From JACDHG01 sp963815295 (GTDB lineage: Bacteria > Actinomycetota > Actinomycetes > Propionibacteriales > Nocardioidaceae), in NCBI GenBank assembly GCA_963815295.1, contig CAWFFZ010000013.1:1-64000 (forward strand): a DNA stretch of 64,000 nt, written 5' to 3'. Of this stretch, positions 8,583 to 17,864 are shown piece by piece. Below the pieces are notes generated by a model. It worked only from the letters and a program-made list of their open reading frames with translations, was not told the origin of the DNA and made no database searches. Numbering within the stretch: the first letter of the stretch is position 1; each line of letters opens with the position of its first letter. Made by a program: the position numbers and the translations under genes.

Positions 8583-9929
8583 ATGGGCAACGCGAGCCCT
8601 CGCAGTATCGAGATCCGATCCGGTATGCAGCGCCGAAGCTTTCTCGGTCTCGTCTCCACGTTGGGCTTGGGTGCCGCGGTGCCAGGTCTTGCCGCTTGTG
8701 GGTCGTCGGAGAGTGCGGGAGGCAACGCGGCTACTGGCACGATCAAGGTGTGGGACACCGCGTTTGGCGACGGTACTGATCCTGGCAAAGCACTGGTGGC
8801 GATCGACAAGGCCTTCGCAGCGAAGTATCCGAAGATCAAGGTCGATCACGAGTTGCACAGTTGGGATACGTACTTCACGAGCCTGCGGACGGCGGTGACT
8901 ACGAAGAAGGGTCCCGACGTGGTGCTGTGCTACGGGCAGGCGTTCGGTATCGACTATATGCAGGGATTGGAGCCTCTCGATGATCGGCTGGCCGCGGACG
9001 CCAAGCTGGACAAGGACCTGACGCTGGTTGCTTTCGACCAAACCTGTGGACAGTCCTTCGCCCTCCCGTTGTACACGTACAACGTGCGGATGTACTACAA
9101 CAAGAAGCTCTTCGCGCAGGCGGAGCTCGATCCGGAGAATCCGCCGCAGACCTGGGAAGAGTTCGGCAACGCGATGGAGGCTCTCAAGGGCATCGGGGTC
9201 ACTCCGATGGCGGCCGGGCTGAAGGACGGCGGCTACCCCGAGCGCCTGTTCTACTTCTGGGGTGCTCAGATGTTCTCGCCTGAGGAGTCCATCGCGGCGT
9301 CCAACAACCTGCTTTCGTTCACCGACACCCCCGCCTACGGTGTGCTCCTCACGCATTTTAAGGAGTTGTACGACAACGGGTGGCTGACGAAGGGGTCAGA
9401 GTCCTTGGTTGGGGATCCCGATCCGACCAATGAGTTCTTGGCTGGCAAGGCCGGTGTGGTTGCGGATGCGAACTCGTCCATCACCGCCATCGCCGAGGAG
9501 ATGGGGGAGGACAATGTCGGCGTCATGCTGGCGCCGATCTTCCCGGAAGCGTATTACGACACGACCGGCTGGGACGCCTCGTACAACATGTCCTTCGGCA
9601 TCACCAACTGGAGTGAGAAGAAGGATGCTGCCTGGACCTACCTCAGCTTCATCCTCGGCGCCGAGGCGCAGACCATCGGCTTCGATGTCGGCGGGCTCCT
9701 ACCCAACAACAATGGGGTCGACGTGACCTCCGAGGTCCCGATCGTCCAGCAGGTCCTGGAGTGGATGGGCGAGACCGAGGAACCCCGCTACGTCGTGGGC
9801 TTGACCACTCAGACGGCGTCCACTTGGGTGAAGCGGGTGCCGCAGGTCATGTTGGGTGACTTCTCCATCGACGATTGTCTTGCTGAGCTCGAGCAACAAA
9901 GGCTCAGTTCCATCCAGTGCCCCACTTGA
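8583..9929 (+). CDS. Extracellular sugar-binding lipoprotein of an ABC transporter
   Basis: ATG 8583 follows GGAGGG at nine bases. The 448-residue product has a twin-arginine-like start (MQRRSFLGLVSTLGLG) and a lipobox LAAC with the lipid-modified Cys near residue 39, so it is anchored outside the membrane. The mature part has the family-1 solute-binding fold: IKVWDTAFGDGTDPG, a conserved YYNKKLF hinge region near residue 170, and NPPQTWEEF. Such proteins capture oligosaccharides or sugar derivatives; the exact ligand cannot be read from sequence. Two MalF/MalG-like permeases follow. No ATPase is encoded nearby, so like many actinobacterial sugar importers it would depend on a shared MsiK-type ATPase elsewhere. 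The first permease is frameshifted. Confidence 0.9.
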   Translation: MGNASPRSIEIRSGMQRRSFLGLVSTLGLGAAVPGLAACGSSESAGGNAATGTIKVWDTAFGDGTDPGKALVAIDKAFAAKYPKIKVDHELHSWDTYFTSLRTAVTTKKGPDVVLCYGQAFGIDYMQGLEPLDDRLAADAKLDKDLTLVAFDQTCGQSFALPLYTYNVRMYYNKKLFAQAELDPENPPQTWEEFGNAMEALKGIGVTPMAAGLKDGGYPERLFYFWGAQMFSPEESIAASNNLLSFTDTPAYGVLLTHFKELYDNGWLTKGSESLVGDPDPTNEFLAGKAGVVADANSSITAIAEEMGEDNVGVMLAPIFPEAYYDTTGWDASYNMSFGITNWSEKKDAAWTYLSFILGAEAQTIGFDVGGLLPNNNGVDVTSEVPIVQQVLEWMGETEEPRYVVGLTTQTASTWVKRVPQVMLGDFSIDDCLAELEQQRLSSIQCPT

Positions 9930-9975
9930 GCGCAGCCTGTGAGTCGAACTGAGCGGCTGTGGCCCGGGTAGCCAG

Positions 9976-10886
9976 ATGACTGCGGGGGTAGCGTCGGCCC
10001 CATCGCAGAGTCGCAAGACCCCGCGCCGACGGTGGACGCGGGCCAGGGGCCTGTTGCTCCTAGCGCCGGCGCTCACGCTGACTACGGTGCTGATCGTGAT
10101 CCCGGCGGCGAGCGGGGTCTATCACGCGTTCACGTTGTGGACTCCGGGGTACGCGAGCCCGTGGGTGGGTCTGGACAACTTCCGTGAGTTGTTCGCGTCG
10201 GATATTTTCCGGCAGATCCTGCGCAATCAGGCGTTCCTGCTTCTTCTGGTGCCGTGTTCGATGGCGGTCGCCTTGTTGCTGTCGTTGCTGCTCTATGACG
10301 CTCCAGGGGCCAGGCTTTTCCGGCTGGGGTTCTTCCTGCCGGCGATGCTGCCCCCCGCGGTGGCCGGTATCGCTTTCGTGTATTTGCTCGCCCCCGAAGG
10401 TCCCTTCAATTCGGCGTTGCGAGCGATCGGGCTCGACGGTCTGACGAAGTCCTGGCTAATCGATCCCGACTTTGTCAAGCCGACGCTGGTGATCATCTTG
10501 ACGTGGAGCACCGTCGGGACCGGAGTGGCCATCTTGTCGGCGTCGTTGGCGAGCATCCCGCCCGACCTCTTTGAGGCCGCGAGGATGGACGGTGCAGGGT
10601 GGTGGAACGTGAACTGGCATATCGCGCGTCCGTTGTTGAAGCCGGCCTTGGAGATGTATGGCGTCATCCAGGTCATCCAGGTCTTCTTGTGGAGCTTCCC
10701 TGGATCTATGTGCTGACGTCCGGGGGGCCTGGGTATTCCTCGACGACGATCGATTGGGACGTCTACACGAACACGTTGCGGTTCGGCAAATTCGGGCTGG
10801 GCGCCGCGGAGGCCGTGGTCATCCTGGTGATAGTCGGGCTGGTTTCCTTGGTCGGCGTCCGGTTGGGCCGGGGTCGTGCAGGATGA
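9976..10886 (+). pseudogene. Sugar ABC transporter permease (MalF-like), single-base frameshift
   Basis: From ATG 9976 the frame gives an N-terminal membrane segment (GLLLLAPALTLTTVLIVIP), further helices, and the EAA loop (EAARMDGAGWWNVNWHI) that docks the ATPase. At about 10700 the frame breaks in TTCCCTGG: it runs WSFPGSMC-stop, while the expected continuation WIYVLTSGGPGYSSTTID and the last helix lie in the next frame, ending at 10886. One extra base in the CCC run would restore a protein of about 303 residues. The downstream permease starts inside the restored stop codon (ATGA), which argues the gene was intact recently or that this is a sequencing error. Confidence 0.85.
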
Positions 10887-11782
10887 CGTTGAAGGCCGCC
10901 GTTGGGCGTAGTCCAGGCGAGACTCAGAAGGTCACGCGCAAGAGGTTCGCGTCCCCCAAGACCGTCAAGCGGTCCAGCCTGCTGATGTTGCTGATTGCGA
11001 TGTCGGTGCCTTTCTTGTATCCGCTGGTCTTCTTGGTGGGCCTTGCTGTGAAGACGCGCAGCAACTACGTGGAAGAGCCCACCGGGGTGATCCCGAAGCA
11101 GGTGACCCTCGACCACCTAGAAACCGCGTGGCGTGGCGGTGCGCTGACCGGACCACTGTTGAACTCGACCTATGCCGTGCTCGTGGGGGTGGTGACCTGC
11201 ATCTTGTGCGCGGTGCCGGCGGCGTACTGGATCCACATCAACCGAGGTCGCCTCTCCGGGATGGTCCAGGCGTTCCTAGTGGGCCTGATGTCCTTCCCGC
11301 TGATCGCGATGATCATCCCCTTGTTCATCGTGCTCTCTACGTACGACCTGATCAATCAGATCTGGGTTCTGGGCGTTGTCTACGGCACGATCAACACCCC
11401 GTTTGCGGTCTACCTACTCCAGTCCTACTTCCGCACGGGTCTGGATGGGGCGGTTCTGGAGGCGGCGACCATCGACGGCGCGGGGACCTACAGCACCTTG
11501 TGGTGGGTGGTGCTGCCCATCGCGCGCCCAGCGATCGGCACCTTGGCTGCGCTGACCTTCATCTGGACCTGGGCCGACATCATGCTGGCAGCGGTGCTGC
11601 TCCAGGACCCTGACCACATCACGGTAATGATGGCCATCTCCCAAATGGCCCAGCGTCGCGAAAGTTACGACGTCCAACTCGGCGCGGCGGCGGCACTGAT
11701 CGCCCTGGTGCCAGTGCTCATCGTCTTCGCGGTCGCCCAGCGCTCGATCATCAATGGCTTCGCCGGTGGCGCGGTGAAGTGA
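10883..11782 (+). CDS. Sugar ABC transporter permease (MalG-like)
   Basis: ATG 10883 overlaps the TGA of the first permease (ATGA), so the two are translationally coupled. The 299-residue protein has about six membrane helices, beginning SLLMLLIAMSVPFLYPLVFL, and the cytoplasmic EAA motif EAATIDGAGTYSTLWWVVLP for contact with the ATPase. It should form the import channel with the MalF-like subunit and receive substrate from the lipoprotein at 8583. A large AfsR-like regulator, now a pseudogene, follows about 120 bp downstream and may once have been linked to this locus. Confidence 0.9.
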   Translation: MTLKAAVGRSPGETQKVTRKRFASPKTVKRSSLLMLLIAMSVPFLYPLVFLVGLAVKTRSNYVEEPTGVIPKQVTLDHLETAWRGGALTGPLLNSTYAVLVGVVTCILCAVPAAYWIHINRGRLSGMVQAFLVGLMSFPLIAMIIPLFIVLSTYDLINQIWVLGVVYGTINTPFAVYLLQSYFRTGLDGAVLEAATIDGAGTYSTLWWVVLPIARPAIGTLAALTFIWTWADIMLAAVLLQDPDHITVMMAISQMAQRRESYDVQLGAAAALIALVPVLIVFAVAQRSIINGFAGGAVK

Positions 11783-11901
11783 GCGCTGACTCGACCACGC
11801 CGCCAGGAGTGCACTTGGCCGGTCCCTCCGATACGATGGTTTGCGAGCCCGCGATGCCAATCGCGTTAGGGTGACGCCAGGGCATTGGATAGGGCGGGGC
11901 C

Positions 11902-14808
11902 GTGGACTACGCGATTCTTGGACCACTGCGGCTGGCGGCAACAGGCTGAGCAGACGCTGCCTCCCGAAGGAGGCGTCAACTGCTGGCTGCCCTGCTGGTC
12001 CGTGCGGGCCAGCCGGTTTCCACCGACACGCTGATCGACGTCCTGTGGCCGGAACACCCTCCGCCAACGGTGCACACGTCCCTGCAGGTCCACGTTTCGC
12101 AGCTTCGTAAGAGGATCGGTGCCGCGCGCGTGGTCACCGCGGCGCAGACCTACAGTCTCGAGATCGGTGCGCGACGTCGCTGGACGCCTATCGCTTCAGG
12201 GACGCGGTGCTCGCGGCCAGACGAAGCCATGCAGCAGGGTCGTCATGCCAGTTGCTGCGTTGCTGGCCCAAGGGGCGCTGACACTTGTGGCGTGGTCGTC
12301 CCCGTGCCAGAGCTCGACGAGTGGCCGGAGGCCGATCCAGCTCAGCGCAGGAGCACGAGGAGCTGCGGGCCCTCGCAATCGAGGTGAAGGCAGAGTCGGA
12401 ACTCGCGCTGGGACTCCACAATCAGGTGGCCACGACGCTGGCGGCCGCGACGGAGGAGCTCCCACACCGAGAGAGACTGTGTCGACTCTTGGCTCGTGGC
12501 CTTGCTACCGCTGTGACCGGCAGGTGGAGGCACTTGATGAGTTGCAGGCCTTGCGAAGCATCCTGCAGCGGCGAGTTCGGCGTGGAGGTGAGCGTGGAGA
12601 CGAGGAAGCTGGAGACTGACAATCCTCAGGCAGGATCCTGCGCTCGACCCGCCGGTTCGAGACCGCCGGAGCCTCGTCAAGCCTTCCCACGCCGCCCACT
12701 CCGACGTTCGGTCGCGACGAGGACGTCCAGTCGGTACTCGAACATGCTCGCGAGCGGCGCACGACTTCATCACGCTCACTGGGCCCGGGGGTATCGGGAA
12801 GACCCGCTTGGCCCACGAGGTCGCCCGTTAGCGGTGGTCGAGCTGGGCGGGCTGGCCGCGTGGACTTCGTTGACTCTGTCGGCGGTGCGTGGACCACCGA
12901 CGTGGTGGCCGCGCGGATCGCCGACCAGCTCGAGCCGCGACGGCCTGCTGCCAGCGATCCAGCGCGACGATCGTGGCGGGTCGCTACGGCGGTGGCGGCA
13001 TCCTGGTGTTGGACAACATGGAGCAGATTCTCGGGAGCGGCCAACGACGTTGCGAGCCTTGCTCGAGACGCGCGCCAGCGTTGCGCATGCATCGCGACCA
13101 GTCAGGTGCGGCGCTGCGGCTCAGGGTCGAGATGGTGCAACCCGTTGGCGGCGCTCGAAGCTAGACCACGAGTCGGGAATCGACAGAATCACCGGCCATG
13201 GCCATGTTTCACAAGCGAACCGACGCTCGGCCGGGGGTCTCGCCAGTGGTCACAGTTGCCGAAGAGACAGGCGGCGTGTGAGATGGTGGCTCTCGTCGAT
13301 GGGCTACCCCTTGGCGGATCGAACTCGCCGCCGCCCGCTGCCGGACTGCTCGGACCGCGCGCGCTCGCTGACTCGGCTTCGCGAGTCGATGGCGTGTGCT
13401 CGGGGATGGCCCGGCCGACTTACCCGCGCGGCAACGTTCGATGCACCAAACGATCCAGTGGAGCGTGGACCTGCTCAAGCCAGAGCAACGCAAGCGCGCT
13501 CGGGCAGGCTGGGTGTCTTTTGGGCCGGATTCGACGTGACCGGCGGCCCTCAAGGTCCTCGAGTCCGACGACGAATTGTCCGACGCTGGCAAACCGTGGA
13601 GGCGCTCAGCCGACGCAAGCCTGCTGCGGGTGAGCCACGACGCCGAGGGTGAACCTGGGTTCTCGATGCTGGCGGTCATCAAGGCGCACACCCCGACATT
13701 GCTGTCGCAAAGGCCGATCTCGATCGCTGCCCGGGATCCGCCATGCAGCATGGGTCGTTGACCTCGCGGGAGTCAGCAGAGCCACTGTTGCGATCTGAGC
13801 AGGCTGGCGACGTGGCTGAACTCTGCCTCAACCGTCAACGCGAGGACATCAAGCGCGGCGGTGGACAGACTTTGTGAAACGGATCGGGCGAACGAGGCTA
13901 TCGGAGCTGTTATGTACGCTTGCTTCGCTACTGGCTTGCGCTCTGCGGGCAACGCCTGAGGGATCGGAGCCTCGTGGACAGCTGTCTTGAAGCGAGGACG
14001 GGCTGACCTCCGAGTCACTAGGCGCGTGTGCTCCGGCCTGTCGGCGCGGCTGTATGAGCGGTGCGGGGAGTACGCGAAGGCAGCGGAGCTGGCGGCACGG
14101 TCCATCGACCGTCGCCCACAGCCATCGGCAACCGGGCGCATGGAGGGGCACGCCTACGCCACCCTGGCGAGCTCGACCCTCTGGATGGGGCGAGCACGAC
14201 GAGGCGGTGGGGCACTGGGAGCTGATCCCTGGAACTCACCGATCCGATCGGGGGAGGCTGGAGTTCCGGGTACTCACGTTGGGCAACCTCGGACTCCTGG
14301 CCCTTGCTCGCGGCGACTTCCAGCCGCGCACTGGGGCATCTACGAATCGATCGCTCAGTCATCTAGCGGGAGTTGGGCGTCGTCGATGCTGTCGACCGAT
14401 ACGCGTCATGAACCTCGCCTGGGCTCATCTGGGGTTGGGCCAACTCGACTCGGCACGGCCAATGTCTGCGTGAGTCAAGGTGTCCGTGCAGTGAGCCAGG
14501 GCGACGACCGAACAAGTCGGCATACCACCTGCTCGGTGTCGCCCGACTGGCCTCGCTCACGTCAGACCATGGGGCCGCGCTGCGGCTAGCCGGCGGCTGC
14601 CACGTCGATGCTCGCGGCAGCCGGCCAGGTCTTCGAGCCCTTCGAGATATCAGTCGCAGAGACGATCACCGCTGAGTCCTCGGCTGCGCTAGGGGTCGCG
14701 GCTGCCGACATCGCGGCCTGGCCCGTCCTGACTCTCGAGGACGCACTGGCCCTGACCGACCAGATCCTCGGCGAACCCGCCCCTGGGGGAAATCCAGGGG
14801 CGGGTTGA
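11902..14808 (+). pseudogene. AfsR/SARP-type regulator (wHTH-BTAD-NB-ARC-TPR), heavily frameshifted
   Basis: GTG 11902 opens with VDYAILGPLRLA, the usual start of BTAD regulators. The frames then change repeatedly. The wHTH is seen in RQLLAALLVRAGQPVSTDTL and SLQVHVSQLRKRIG, and BTAD pieces in ELALGLHNQVATTLAAATEE. A P-loop NTPase follows, with GPGGIGKTRLAHEVA near 12780 and GILVLDNMEQIL near 13000. TPR-like pieces follow (LSARLYERCGEYAKAAELAA near 14040), and the C-terminus ESSAALGVAAADIAAW, TLEDALALTDQILG is near 14690-14770. The order matches intact regulators of about 950 residues, but more than ten frame changes and several stops make it a true pseudogene. It is a relative, not a copy, of the intact protein at 51382, which carries WD40 instead of TPR. 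Confidence 0.8.
14774..14806. terminator. Bidirectional terminator
   Basis: AACCCGCCCCTGG (14774-14786) and CCAGGGGCGGGTT (14794-14806) are a perfect 13-bp inverted repeat with a 7-nt loop, placed between the convergent regulator pseudogene and the minus-strand secreted-protein gene. T and A residues at the stem ends fit a bidirectional terminator. Confidence 0.8.
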
Positions 14809-14857
14809 CGATCCAAGCGACTTGACCGCCTTGCGGAAAGCCAAGGTCGCCGGGCGC

Positions 14858-15492
14858 TCAGCGGACGAAGCCGCAGAGGCCTGCCGCACTGCCGGTGTTG
14901 CTGATCACGTAGCCGTTGTTGCCACCGCGGGCGATCGCGTCGCCGTTGACTGTGTCGTAGGTCTGGCCGACAACGTGTCCGTTCACCGACCAGGTGAATA
15001 CGTGAACGACCCGGTACACGTATCCCGAGGACACATTGAACGATCGTGCGTCGAACCGCGGGTACTGCCCCGGCAGCGTCTCGCGCGTCTGGACTGCCGG
15101 GTGCCACAAGACCTGGACCCACGCCGAGCCGTTCCAACGGTCGAGCCTGACGTGCATTGAGATGCTCTGCCGGTAGGCGCTGTAGGCCGCGGCTCGGAAT
15201 ACGAAGAACGAGTCGGATTGCAGCGACCCGGTAGCGGCGCCGGCGTACTGGGTGCAGTACTGGAAGTCGATCAGTTCGCGAGAGCCGGTGTACCCGGTGC
15301 TGCTGAGATTGACCATCCCAGGTTGGAGGTAGCTTCCTGGCCCGCCGATGATCACCGAGTCCGCGTTCGCGGTGGTTGCTGTCGCCACCAACGCTGCTGG
15401 ATGACGAGTCCGGCCATGACCAACTTGGTGGCGAGGGTCCTCACTCGGGCCGACATCGTGTGGCGGGTCTTCACTGATTCGGTGTTCGTCAT
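14858..15492 (-). pseudogene. Small secreted protein, one frameshift in the signal peptide
   Basis: The start ATG 15492 follows AAGGA and gives MTNTESVKTRHTMSARVRTL ending in a hydrophobic stretch. At about 15405 the frame must change to continue the signal region (ALVATATTANADS) and the mature protein VIIGGPGSYLQPGMVNLSS, RLDRWNGSAWVQVLW, ending GLCGFVR at 14858. The mature part of about 175 residues is rich in aromatic beta-strand patterns and has two cysteines (C93-like in YCTQY and the near C-terminal LCGF). No family is recognised. It resembles the intact secreted protein at 17165 in size, composition and layout, and the two flank a DUF222/HNH gene. Confidence 0.65.
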
Positions 15493-15625
15493 GATGAGTC
15501 CTTCCTCGCTCCCCACTCGGTCGGTGGGCTTGTTCATAAGGCTGGTCGTCCCCGCTAACCAATCGCTAAACGGCCGCCATTATGTCGATGCCGAGAGGAA
15601 GGTTTGTCGGTGGGCTGGTCTATAT

Positions 15626-15641
15626 TCGAACGTATGAGCGA
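15626..15641 (+). promoter_or_regulatory. Candidate LexA (SOS) box at the start of the DUF222/HNH gene
   Basis: TCGAAC-GTAT-GAGCGA matches the actinobacterial SOS box TCGAAC-N4-GTTCGA at ten of twelve positions; the left half is perfect. It overlaps the ATG at 15634. Members of the mycobacterial 13E12 family are known to carry SOS boxes, which supports the reading. Confidence 0.5.
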
Positions 15642-17062
15642 AGCGTTGGTTTCGAACCGGTCGAGGGCTGAGGCTGCCCGGTCGGCGTTTGCGGCCGAGG
15701 CGACGCGGCTGCGTGCAGTGTTGGGGGAGATCGCGGAGACGGAGCGCCAGATCAACGCGTTGCAGGCACGTCAGGCCGCCCAGGTTGCCGCGTACTCGGT
15801 GTCGCGGCGGGAGTTCGAGATCGGAACGTATGCCGGCTGGTCCGAGGAGGCTCAGCGGATCGCGGCGGCCGAGCTGGCGGATGCCCGGGGCGTGGGTGCA
15901 TGGACCGCGGGCAGTCACATGGTCGACTGTGAGCGGCTGGTGCACGATCTCCCGTGTGTGTACGCGAAGCTGCGGGCCGGCGTGATCGGTCTGCCTGCTG
16001 CGAGGGCAGCCGCGGCCGAGAGCTTCCCGCTTCATCCGGTGTCGCTATCGCTGGCTGATGAGGTGATCGCCGAGGAGAACGGCACCGTGCTCCCCGGGCA
16101 GGTGCGGGCGATGGTCCGCACTCGGGTGCTGGAGATCGACCCCGACGATGGTGGTAGCCGCGGTCGAGGCGCGACGTTACCGTTGGGTGTCGGGTCGCAT
16201 CGACGGTGCGACGTCGATGGGTGACTTGACGGGGCATTTGCCGGCCGAGCAGGTCGCGGCCTGTTGGGGTGGCGTTGGACGCCCACGCCCGGGCCAGGCG
16301 ATGCCGGGGGTGATCCGGAGTCCAGGATGGTAAGCCAGATCATGGCCGACACGCTGGTCGAACGCGTCACCGGGCAGACCACGGCGTCGGACGTAGCGGT
16401 GACCGTGAACGTGGTTATGAACAACTCGACCCTGTTCGGTGGCGATGTGCCGCGCGCTGGATGCGTTGGGTCCGATCCCGGCGCCGATCGCCCGAGGCCT
16501 CGCCACCGGTGACAAGGCGTGGCTCCGGCGCTGGTTCACCGACCCCGCCGACGCCACCGTTGCCAGCATCGACACTCGCAAACGCCGCTTCACCGGCGGT
16601 CTGCGCCGACTGATCATCGCCCGCGACCGACGCTGCCGCGGGCCAGCCTGCAGTTCCGCGATCCGCGACGGCGACCATCTCGACGACCACGCCACCGGCG
16701 GTGCCACCTCGGGAGCCAACGGCGCCGGTGACTGCCAACGCTGTCACCACCTTGAAGACCACCCCGACATGACCGTGACATCTGTCGGCGGCCTCGACCC
16801 GTGGAGCAGTCGCACCGCCGAAGCCAAGACCGCAGCCGCCGCTGCACTGTTGCGGTGGACCACCCCGATCGGACACCGCATCATCACCCAGGCACCACCC
16901 GCCCTCGGCTACGGCACGGCCACCAAGGCCCAACTCCTGCATCGACGACGCCTCCGCGACCACGCGACTGCACCGACCACACGGCCACCCCCGCGTCTCG
17001 ACATCGACACCCGATCAACCAACGAGCAACGACTTCAACAGCTACTGCTCTACGCAGCTTGA
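15634..17062 (+). pseudogene. DUF222 / HNH endonuclease (13E12-type), frameshifted
   Basis: ATG 15634 starts MSEALVSNRSRAEAARSAF and a DUF222 region (ETERQINALQARQAAQVAAY, AARLRAGVIGLPAARA-like segments). The frame breaks near 16145, after EIDPDDG. It continues as VVAAVEARRYRWVSGRIDGA and LPAEQVAACW, then IMADTLVERVTGQT in a third frame, then from about 16440 CRALDALGPIPAPIARGLA through the HNH-like C-terminal domain (IIARDRRCRGPAC, DGDHLDDHATGG, GDCQRCHHLED) to the stop at 17062. Three or more indels separate the parts. The usual HNH core is weakened here (DGDHLDDH for the typical D-H-DH block). These repeated elements are common in actinobacteria and of unsettled function. Confidence 0.8.
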
Positions 17063-17109
17063 TGCCGGGGCCGGCTGCTGCACGGCGGCCGGGTCCTCCT
17101 GCATGCGTG

Positions 17110-17145
17110 CGCCCCGTGGCTGAATTGCATCTCAACCGCGGGGCG
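17110..17145. terminator. Convergent terminator hairpin
   Basis: CGCCCCGTGG (17110-17119) pairs with CCGCGGGGCG (17136-17145), ten pairs including one G-T, with a 16-nt loop, between the convergent HNH pseudogene and the secreted-protein gene. Confidence 0.6.
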
Positions 17146-17164
17146 TCGCAGGAACAGACGGTGT

Positions 17165-17749
17165 TCAGTAGGCCACGAAGACCGAGCCGCGGCCTCCAAC
17201 GGTCCTGTTCGCCTGACAGTAGGGCCATGGGTCGCCGCAGACGTAGTCTCCCGCGTGCCACATGTGGACGGTTGTCGTTCCCAGGGTGGTAGTGCCGCGG
17301 TGCCAGCCAACGGCGTAGTTCATCGTGTAGTCACCCATGTTCCTGGTGGCCATCCGCAGAGCTGGCAGGTAGGCGCCGTTGGCTCCGGCAGGGATGTCCA
17401 CGGCGACCCACGACTGCTGCTCTAGGTAGTACCGGTCTTGGATCCGGTTGTAGCGGTACAGGTTGGCCGCAAGGATGACACGCTGGGCGCCCGTCGTAGC
17501 GGTTGAGCGCCAGACGTAGTGGCGCGGCAGCTGCACAATCGGTCCGGAGAACGGGGCGTAGGCCTCAACGCGGGGCAGCTGGATCGAGCCCGGTCGTCCT
17601 TGCTGCCAGTACGTCAGTGCATCGGCCTGGGGGCTGCTGATCAGGATGGACGCGAACACCGCGCCCAACGCGACAGCAACTCGTGCGAATCTTGCGCGCC
17701 CACCGCGGGAGGCAGGGCGGTCGGTTGTGGGTGAGATTGTGAGGGACAT
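17165..17749 (-). CDS. Small secreted protein of unknown function
   Basis: The 194-residue product starts MSLTISPTTDRPASRG and has an N-terminal signal peptide (basic stretch, then VAVALGAVFASILISS, cleavage likely near QADA at about residue 44). The mature domain of about 150 residues is rich in Tyr, Trp and Arg with alternating beta-strand patterns (HYVWRSTATTGAQRVILAAN, SWVAVDIPAGANG). Two cysteines near the end (YVCGDPWPYCQ) probably form a disulfide. No family is recognised. It is similar in layout to the frameshifted gene at 14858, so the two may be distant paralogues. Confidence 0.65.
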   Translation of the reverse strand: MSLTISPTTDRPASRGGRARFARVAVALGAVFASILISSPQADALTYWQQGRPGSIQLPRVEAYAPFSGPIVQLPRHYVWRSTATTGAQRVILAANLYRYNRIQDRYYLEQQSWVAVDIPAGANGAYLPALRMATRNMGDYTMNYAVGWHRGTTTLGTTTVHMWHAGDYVCGDPWPYCQANRTVGGRGSVFVAY

Positions 17750-17864
17750 GATGACCCTTCTGTGTTGGTGACCCGGCCCTTCCGGCTCTGAGACCAGGTT
17801 GGGCGGAGGCGCTGAAGATCCGCTAAAGGGTCACTGAAGGGACGTGGAAGCCCAGCCCGCTCGG

